A stretch of 64,000 nucleotides of DNA from Megalopta genalis. Lineage: Eukaryota; Arthropoda; Insecta; Hymenoptera; Halictidae. Positions 56,937 through 64,000 of the stretch are shown one piece after another. The stretch is taken from NCBI RefSeq assembly GCF_051020955.1, contig NC_135013.1, forward strand, positions 45,265,087-45,329,086, in the 5' to 3' direction. The translations under genes and the position numbers were made by a program. Position 1 is the stretch's first letter. Each line of letters begins with the position of its first letter. Under the pieces are notes generated by a model. That model searched no databases, was not told the origin of the DNA, and saw only the letters and a list, made by a program, of their open reading frames with translations.

Positions 56937-57493
56937 CAGAGTGAGTTACAAATAAGTCCCCACGATCTCCCAGCCCTTTCCGGTGGTGAAGGGAAGATGG
57001 AATGCAGTTCGAACATTTAATTTAATTACTGATTACATACACATGTCTAATATGAGTGTTTTCAATTTGGTTTTATGTAAATTTTTCTTTTGTTTTATGT
57101 GTTAAGGTCTGAATAAATAAGCATTTGTAATGTTTACGTACATTTGTTTATATTTCAATGCAAGGCCTTGGTATTATGTATCGCCAAATTATTTCAAATA
57201 TTGTGGCAATCGATTCGTGACAATTTTTCCTCCAATGTCTGAAGGTCATCATGTAGCAGGTCGTTGAATTCATTTCAACGTCACCTACAATACTATGAAG
57301 TTAAAATTACCTAGTTTCATTCAAAAATATAACGGTAATCTTGTTTCTTTAACGAAAATCAATTTTTTAAAAATTTAAACAATTGCAATTTATTGTCGCT
57401 TAAATACTAATTAACTTTAGTAGGGAACATTTTTTTTGTCAGATCATCGGAAGGATCTGAAAAATCGTGGGGACTAATTTATAACTGACCCTG
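56937..57493. mobile_element. MITE with CAG(A/G)GT(G/C)AGTTA ends
   Basis: The left end CAGAGTGAGTTACAAATAAG, continuing TCCCCACGAT, mirrors the right end ATCGTGGGGACTAATTTATA, continuing ACTGACCCTG. TA flanks each end. About 557 bp, inverted repeats of 31 bp, no transposase. Confidence 0.75.
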
Positions 57494-57494
57494 T

Positions 57495-57890
57495 ATTGTA
57501 TATGATTTAGTTGACTTTTTATTTTTGGGAGTAGAGTAATAATTATAAATAGCTAAAAATTTAATTCCATATAATTAACAGCAGATATAACAAAAAATTT
57601 TGCTTACTTATATGTATTTCTATATTGATCAGTTTCAGCGGTTAAGTTAATTGTTCCCTTTGATATTAATTAACAGCTTATGTTAGTAAGTTTATCGATG
57701 TCAAATGTAATAAGCACGTAATAAGCATAAGTCTGTTAACTCTATTGTAATTCATGTTTGGATGACTCTCTACACGTATAAATCGTTTTTTTTCACAAAT
57801 AAAAGTAAGCATATCACAGATCAAAACTGGCTGTCTCTTATTGAATTTTTAAAAATATGAATTTATGCTCTTATTTATACAAATTACATA
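57495..57890. other. No recognised gene
   Basis: AT-rich DNA with no supported feature. Confidence 0.4.
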
Positions 57891-57892
57891 TA

Positions 57893-58545
57893 CAAATTTC
57901 ATTAGAAATAATTAATCTTCATTAATCTTCCGTAATTATTTATAAGATGTTATTCATTTGTTAAATTTAATACGAATTTCATTACAAATAATTACAAATG
58001 AGTAAATTTCATTTGCAGGACGATGAATGAAACTTGCAAAAGAATTCATTTGATATGCAATAATAATGTAGTATCGTAATTTAGTGGGTACGTTTAGGGC
58101 GAGGAGGAGTGTTAGGCTTAGGAGACCGTAGTTTTAAGACTTTGTATTTATGGTAGGCAATAGAAGAGAAACGTTGGCGAAGGCCGGGTCAGATGAAAAA
58201 AAACCCTTGGCGACGGAGAGCCGGCGGATGCGATTGTCACGTTTTTGGAAAAGGCAGGCAGTGTGTCGAAGGAGCGTGTTTGGAGTGGACAGAGTGTGTT
58301 CGAGAGTCGCCGAGTGAGGAGCGTTGCGAGTTGTAGAATTAAGTGAAGTAGTTGTAATCCTAGTTGTAGATACGGTACGCGATATTTCCTGTTTTCATCA
58401 CGTTTGGTCCTTTCCTAATCAATACATATTCTATATTGTTTAAATATTGAAAAATTTCTACAATAATAATTAATTTTATATGCAAAAACGTAAATATGAT
58501 CTACATAAGGATTAATTTTAAGTGCAAAACTTGTTAATGTTCTTG
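57893..58545. repeat. Dispersed repeat family H, copy 2, interrupted
   Basis: 57893-58066 and 58463-58545 together align with the uninterrupted copy at 37940-38215. The gap between them is the solo LTR. Confidence 0.65.
58067..58462. mobile_element. Solo LTR, 396 bp, 4-bp target duplication
   Basis: The segment begins TGTAGTATCG and ends TTTCTACA (TG...CA with a 5-bp inverted end TGTAG/CTACA). It is flanked by ATAA on both sides (58063-58066 and 58463-58466). It interrupts repeat H, which exists without it at 37940. Its composition is GC-richer than the surroundings. A 4-bp duplication fits a Ty3/gypsy-type element. Orientation is not established. Confidence 0.7.
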
Positions 58546-59865
58546 CTGAACCTTAACTGTAAAAACATCTACTTCACAATGTGCTACATTCGTTTTGCAA
58601 TAACCATTTTTATTTGCTTGAATCAGCTGAACAGATGGGGATACTAAAATCAACTACATTTGCTGACAGATAAAGATAAATGGAAATGGTGTATAAACGT
58701 ATCTTTGTTAGATTTGTTCTAGAGTAGAACGTTTAATATTATTATACCGGTTATAGGCGGGGAGTAGAGGCTATCTTTAACCCAATGTCGCGGAAGTAAT
58801 GTACGACTCTTTTTCCGTATAAAATTCATTTCCTTCCACCTACCGGCTTATCTGGTCCTTCCTTTTATGTCGGATCTCTTTGCCACCCATCGATTACCCT
58901 TTGCATTCTTTTTCTCATACCGACGCCTCCTTACCATCCGATCGAGCTCCTCGTGGTTCACCTCGCGACTCTTTGACATGTCCAACCTGGCTAACTAACA
59001 AAATAGACCGCCCTTTTATCCCCGGTTCAATCTCTTTCACATCGTTCTATCTGAACTCGAAGAATTCTTTCTGTATCTTGCACAGAACTTTAAATACGAT
59101 CAGCGAGAACGTACAAAAGTAAGAATGAAGTAGTTCGACCGTTCCTTTGCTTACAAGACCCCCCCCCCCCCCTCCGGATCATTATGGCAGTGAGATATAT
59201 TTTTAAAATATTGTGTGTGAATATATAACAAATTAATTATGTCACATGAAAATTTGTCGAATTCACAAAATCGAGTATACGGCATTTCTATTATTATTAT
59301 TTTTATGTGGATTTTAAGCATTTATAGTAAAAATGGTTGGATAAAATACCAAAGTTTAAATACGGTAATAAATATAAGAGCTTTGTTATCTTCTTTCTCT
59401 ATCTTATTATATTGATTAAAAGATGAAATACATTTTTATTTGGTTTTGGTTTCTTTCTTTCTTTTTTAACATAGTCACATCGGTAATTTTATCGTGCTTG
59501 TGTTCTTTAAAATAATATTTCAGGTAGTATCATTTCAAAATTAATATCTCAAATTAAATAATTAATAAAATATTAAAAAATAATAATAATTAATAATATC
59601 TCAAATTATTCAAATTAATTGAAATGATAGCTCAAATAATTTAATTTCAACTCTACTCCGGACGGAATTGTAACATTTTAACGAACTACCTTTTCTTAAC
59701 ACTTTTGCTATTATCGCGTTACTTAGATGTGTCTCAGGAAATTATTTGCACGAAATAAAAAATTAATGTCAACGTTAGAATCCGTAAAATGATGAATGTA
59801 TGAATACTGCAAAAGTATAATTCACAAATCATACAACTTAAGTTCTTAATTTCAATTTGATTAAA
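58546..59865. other. No supported gene (1.3 kb)
   Basis: Balanced-composition unique DNA at 58740-59150, containing an 80-codon frame at 58880-59122 without a domain. A C-run of about 16 lies at 59158-59173 and AAT-rich simple sequence at 59540-59640. Confidence 0.4.
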
Positions 59866-59870
59866 TATAT

Positions 59871-60736
59871 CACGGTAGAGACTCCCGTATCCGTACCCCC
59901 ATTATCCGAATACCCTAATATACGGACGTTCTGTTATCCGCACAACGTTTCGTAGCTATGTTTACATCGCATTACTACACTTCTTTGTACGAATGCTACC
60001 GGATGCCATCAATTTCCAGTTCTGATTATTGGAAAAGGTAAACATTCACGTTGTTTTAAACATGTCACTATGAGTGTAATGCCAATTACTTATAAAAATC
60101 AGACAAATGCTTGGATGGAGAGTGACATTTTTGTTGAATGATTTGAAAACATTTGTATACCAATGGTTAATGAACGCCAATTAAAAAATGGTCATAGAGA
60201 GAAAACTCTTTGGCTGGTGGACAATTCTGTACGTGACATTCTTAACTAGAAAGACGAATTTACAAAGATTATGTTTTTTCCACCTAATGTAACTTCACTC
60301 ATACAGTCACTAGATCAAGGAGTAATTGTGTTCTTTAAACGACTGTACAGAAAAGATGTGGTTAAAAAACTTCTGTTTTCATTTGAATTGAGTGAAGAGG
60401 GTGTGAGAGAGCAATATAAAAAAATTAATTTAAAAAATTGCTTTTACATAATAGCATATGCGTGGACTAGCATTAAAAGTACAACGTTGAAAAGAGCATG
60501 GAGAAAACTTTTATTGCATGAAATTGAAGAAATTAGCAAACAATACAAAATTTATATGACTTAGCGGCTAAAAAGATATGGGATCCTTAAATATTGAAAG
60601 AAACTCTAAATGTTGTTAATTTCTACTTGAATAAATGAAGTTTAATGCAAAAGAAAACAATTGTTCTATTATCCGAAACTTCTACTATCCGGCCACTTTT
60701 GCCTCCCTATTAGTTCGGATACGGGAGTCTCTACTG
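59871..60736 (+). mobile_element. Tigger/pogo-like element, deleted
   Basis: Ends (CA)(C)GGTAGAGACTCCCGTATCCG and the complement of CGGATACGGGAGTCTCTACTG, beside TA on the right. The interior carries part of a Tigger-type transposase. 866 bp is far shorter than a full Tigger element, so the N-terminal DNA-binding region is largely deleted. Confidence 0.85.
60071..60564 (+). pseudogene. Tigger-type DDE transposase fragment
   Basis: The first segment (about 60071-60250) reads MPITYKNQTNAWMESDIFVE, then LKNGHREKTLWLVDNSVRD, with a stop near 60148 and another near 60248. VDN is the second catalytic position of the DDE domain. The second segment (60271-60564, 97 codons) reads FFPPNVTSLIQSLDQGVI, FKRLYRKDVVKKLL, NLKNCFYIIAYAWTSIKSTT and LKRAWRKLL. 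That is the conserved tail of the domain, including the third catalytic Asp (SLDQGV). Tigger-family proteins are usually about 500 residues, so more than half is missing. Confidence 0.85.
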
Positions 60737-60739
60737 TAC

Positions 60740-62035
60740 TTTAATTATACGAAATTTTTGATGTCGTTAGCGGTGGTGTTCAATGTGTTATACTCTTTTC
60801 CATCATCGGCGGTAAGAGTAACATTTGAAGCGATCAAGTTTTATTATCCACCCCACAATATTTATCAATCACGCTTGGATAATGCTTTGGTTCGGCACTA
60901 CTGTATTTCATAGCACCAAGAAACGGCTGCGACCGAAAGGAAAGGTAATGCGATGCTAGGCCTTCGATCGGCGTGATACGAATACGGATTATCGCTTATT
61001 CGGTCTAAACAGCAATAAGCGAGCAATAAAGTATATTTTACGAGGGATTTGGGACGGCGTCTCCCCGGACTTGTTACGAATTTAATATCGGGAGGGTCCA
61101 AAAAAGCGATCGTTCCGGGAAGAAAGAGCGCGCGGAACCGATCATTGCGAAATTTTGTCTTCGCCGATGTGTTTCGACGACATATAGCGATGGGTCATGC
61201 GTGTCGATATCTCCCCCGATCCCGATATTATATATCAAACGGATACGTGTTCCCGGGGAAACAATTTCAGGAGAAACCGAGTTCAAACGGAAGAAAAAAA
61301 TAGCGGCGGGACGTGATAATTGAAAGGTTAGAGCGGGACCAGGAATAAAAAAGGGTGCTTACGATATTTTCCTTCGTTTGGAGGATTTCGCCGACTCGTT
61401 TTCAAAGCGGAACTCCATTCCGTTTCAAGTTCTAGGCTAACTCGACCCGCTCGAGAAGAATAACGACAGGAAAAAGCGGAAATTCAAGAAAAGAACAGAA
61501 AGCGTGTATGGGAGAGCACAAGGGCTCGGTAACGTTGGCTAAAGGTGAAAATAAAGAGGACGATTTTATGCGTTGCTTCTTGGTTCTGCCTGAGCTTCCT
61601 CGCCTATCACTCTAAGCAATATTTGAATCTCCGTTTCCAGTTCTTATATTTACTTTGTATTTTTTTATTGCGCTGCATATTCACTAAGAAAATCTTCACA
61701 AATGGAAATCGTGGCCTTAGCAACCAATTACCTGCGAGCACGAATGGAATGGAATGCAACGGATAGCAAACTAAAATTGTCGTACTTATTGTATACATTT
61801 AATAGAGTTGAGGAATTAATTAGTAAAGTTATTAATTAAAGTTTGCTTTTCTCATGTTTCTGCATTATCTTCTCATGACAATCAAATAACAAGTAAACAA
61901 TACTTTATTCATGCTATTCTAATAATTGAAACTTATGTAGAATAAATTTGCTATTATGTATAACTTCAATGAATTAAAAAATTATAACAATTTTTAGAAC
62001 TCTGTTTCAACAATGTAAAAGTAATTCTCCTACGT
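60740..62035. other. No recognised gene; CpG-rich island at 60890-61560
   Basis: 60890-61560 is balanced to GC-rich unique DNA (GGACGGCGTCTCCCCGG, AAGAGCGCGCGGAACCG) open on both strands. It is possibly conserved non-coding. The rest is AT-rich. Confidence 0.35.
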
Positions 62036-62040
62036 AAAAG

Positions 62041-62262
62041 TAAAATGATATTAATACCACGAAAATAAATAATAATCTTACTCAAATATATATTTCGACT
62101 GCGTTGTATTCTCATATTTGATCTATAAATAATTATTATTTATTTGTATTATTAATATTAAATAATAATTATTTATAGATCAAATATGTGAATACAACGC
62201 AGTCGAAATATATATTTGAGTAAGATTATTATTTGTTTTCGTGGTATTAATATCATTTTGTA
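62041..62262. repeat. Near-perfect hairpin, about 105-bp arms
   Basis: The left arm (AAATGATATTAATACCACGA to TGATCTATAAATAATTATTA) is the almost exact inverse of the right arm (TAATAATTATTTATAGATCA to CGTGGTATTAATATCATTTT). The loop is about 15 bp. Only two or three mismatches are seen (for example TCTCATAT against ATATGTGA). It could be a small MITE or a source of a hairpin RNA. Confidence 0.85.
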
Positions 62263-62264
62263 CA

Positions 62265-64000
62265 AAGATTATTATCTTACCGACTCTTTCAAATGACGAA
62301 GACTCAGTCATTTGTAGTTCATGTAGTAGAACTACAAAGCTTCTTAGTTTGTTATTGCTTCATTATTAGCTGTGACGCATCTTGCGCTTCCTTAAGAACT
62401 AAAGTAGCTGATCTTATTATGGCCGCACAATCATCTACTTTGCTTGAAAATATTTGTGAGAAAGATTATGTCGGGGAAGAAATATGAAGACTTCGGAATT
62501 TTTATTTTTGACACAGTAATATTAACATTTTTATTAACATTTTAATTTTATTAACATTCATACACTTCGGATGCTAACAATAACAATATTCCACTTATTC
62601 TGCAAGATGCTGCACAATTGATTGCTAAAAGATCGATCAAATTCAATCGAACACTCTATTAATTACCACTATTTGATTCAATAATAATTTATATTGTCTA
62701 AATGTATTTTTAGTCAATTTATATTAACTAAATGGAAATATCAAACTGGCAATGATTTCATTGAAATCATTTTGTCCAAAATGCAGATTATAGCTACTCT
62801 TAACCAATTTATTAGTTGCAATGTTCTTTCTTCTTTAAAATTTGTCTTTTTCGTACAGATACGCAATCTATTAATATTACTTAAACTATTTATAAACAAT
62901 ATGTCGCATCGGGAGCAATTTACTTTAGATTTTCTATTAATAGATTGCTCATTTTTATACAAAAGAAAACTTTTTTACTTCGATTATACGAAGGAGGATT
63001 TAAACGAAAGTGTATTTATTTGTAATTAATTAATTCCGACACGTTAAAAGTATTGTAACAATAATCACAAATTCGTTTATCGTTTTCCCTGCGCCAAATT
63101 TCACTTGTACATTCTCGTCATAAATCCATAAATCCGCAGTCTAAATTATAAATACTGGTTGTGTTCGCAAATATGTTTTATGTGGAAAGAAGAACAATTG
63201 AAAACACTTACACCCAGAATAGATGGAAAACGGCCAACAAATGGGAGTATTCCGCAATAATTTTCCCATTCGGTGTTGCACGCACCTAATAAATCTTAAT
63301 CAACGCCGCATTAATCACATCGCTGCAATAATACGATTACCGTATTAATACGTTATACGCAAGCATCACCGCGTAGGATGACGTTACATACAACGCTACC
63401 ACATTAATAACATTAAAATGGTAGATAGCGATTGAAATCGATACGCGTATCTAACTGTTCCGCGAGCTTGGCAATCAAACCTCCGAATCGAAGTCCAAAT
63501 TCATTTTCGAATTAGAATATCCGATTGAATCACAGAAACCGTGGCAATGTCCTCCAATAATACCCCAACGAACAAATACATTTTAATAAATATTATAGAT
63601 CAATCGTTATTTTTAAGACATTCTCTCAACTATTATTCTTACAATTATTTACGAGTACCTATTTGTTGTGAGTTGTCATAGACGAAATATGAAGAACAAT
63701 TAAAACAGAATAATACTTACAATAGTACTTAATAATACGTGTAGGCATACGATTTTGTTAATTTAACTTTTACATTAATATCTCCATTTAATTCTGTAGA
63801 GATAATGGTAGTAACAATCATTAACTATTCAAAGATGATTGAATTTATACACTATTATTTAGTTACAGTACACATTTGTCGTAATTTTATATTTCATTGT
63901 TTTTAAGCAATTTTATTAGCGTTGTTCATCGGTAGCTAACCGAGATTGGTAAGTTCTTAGTTGTACTTATACGAAGATATACTATTTTATGTATAGATTG
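62265..64000. other. No recognised gene (1.7 kb)
   Basis: AT-rich, with a balanced, CpG-containing unique block at 63190-63570. Frames of 64 and 111 codons at 62293 and 62694 lack any domain. TAAATCCGCAGTCTAAATT near 63126 is a recurrent motif of this window. Confidence 0.35.

Noticed and set aside
1..64000. CRISPR arrays, bacterial operons, rRNA genes
   Set aside because: No regularly spaced identical repeats with unique spacers, no ribosome-binding-site/operon layout and no rRNA sequence were seen. The content is that of an insect nuclear genome.

Overview
This window looks like a gene-poor stretch of an insect nuclear genome, most probably hymenopteran (ant, bee or wasp). The base composition is AT-rich with scattered CpG-rich islands, there are no bacterial-style operons, and no conserved multi-exon host gene is recognisable. 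Nearly everything identifiable is mobile DNA: mariner, Tc1-like, Tigger/pogo-like, piggyBac-like (TTAA) and hAT-like remnants, two DUF4817 helix-turn-helix transposase fragments, one well-defined solo LTR, and many MITE or foldback elements. The species cannot be named from the sequence.

Layout. 0-9.5 kb: a dispersed foldback repeat, an internally deleted mariner (875-1395), a mariner remnant beside a CAGGGT-ended MITE (3.1-4.0 kb), a Tc1-like remnant, and a 1.19-kb element with GAGCCG ends. That element inserted exactly at the start codon of a candidate 101-residue secreted protein (8174-8479), the best host-gene candidate here. 9.5-23.3 kb: a hAT-like MITE, a DUF4817 fragment, long palindromic elements with CAGTGG ends, a second copy of the deleted mariner, and another DUF4817 fragment. 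25-31 kb: a second copy of the first foldback repeat, a deleted Tc1-like element, an interlocking set of inverted and direct repeats (27.9-29.4 kb), and a CAGGGTGTCCC MITE inserted in a palindromic subterminal repeat. 33.7-36.1 kb: a 291-bp tandem duplication and several possible exons, the best being a cysteine-containing terminal exon at 35591-35830. 36.3-38.8 kb: a GC-rich block and an LTR-like segment on the minus strand, followed by a foldback MITE. 42.7-46.8 kb: a decayed minisatellite, a TTAA MITE, several copies of a CAGTAAATTC-ended MITE, and a Tc1 transposase pseudogene. 47-50 kb: a CpG-rich unique island followed by a 2,006-bp element that is almost one perfect palindrome. 50.6-53.3 kb: candidate minus-strand exons, a mariner pseudogene, and a TTAA MITE with another MITE inserted at its dyad. 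55.4-62.3 kb: an irregular minisatellite split by a TTAA MITE, a MITE, a solo LTR with target duplication, a Tigger-like element and a perfect hairpin.

The most notable features are the 2-kb palindrome, the transposon whose target duplication rebuilt a start codon, and two independent cases of a MITE inserted at the TA on the symmetry axis of a palindrome. No RNA gene, CRISPR array or complete functional transposase was found. The possible exons are weak: an RNA or homology search would be needed to accept them.
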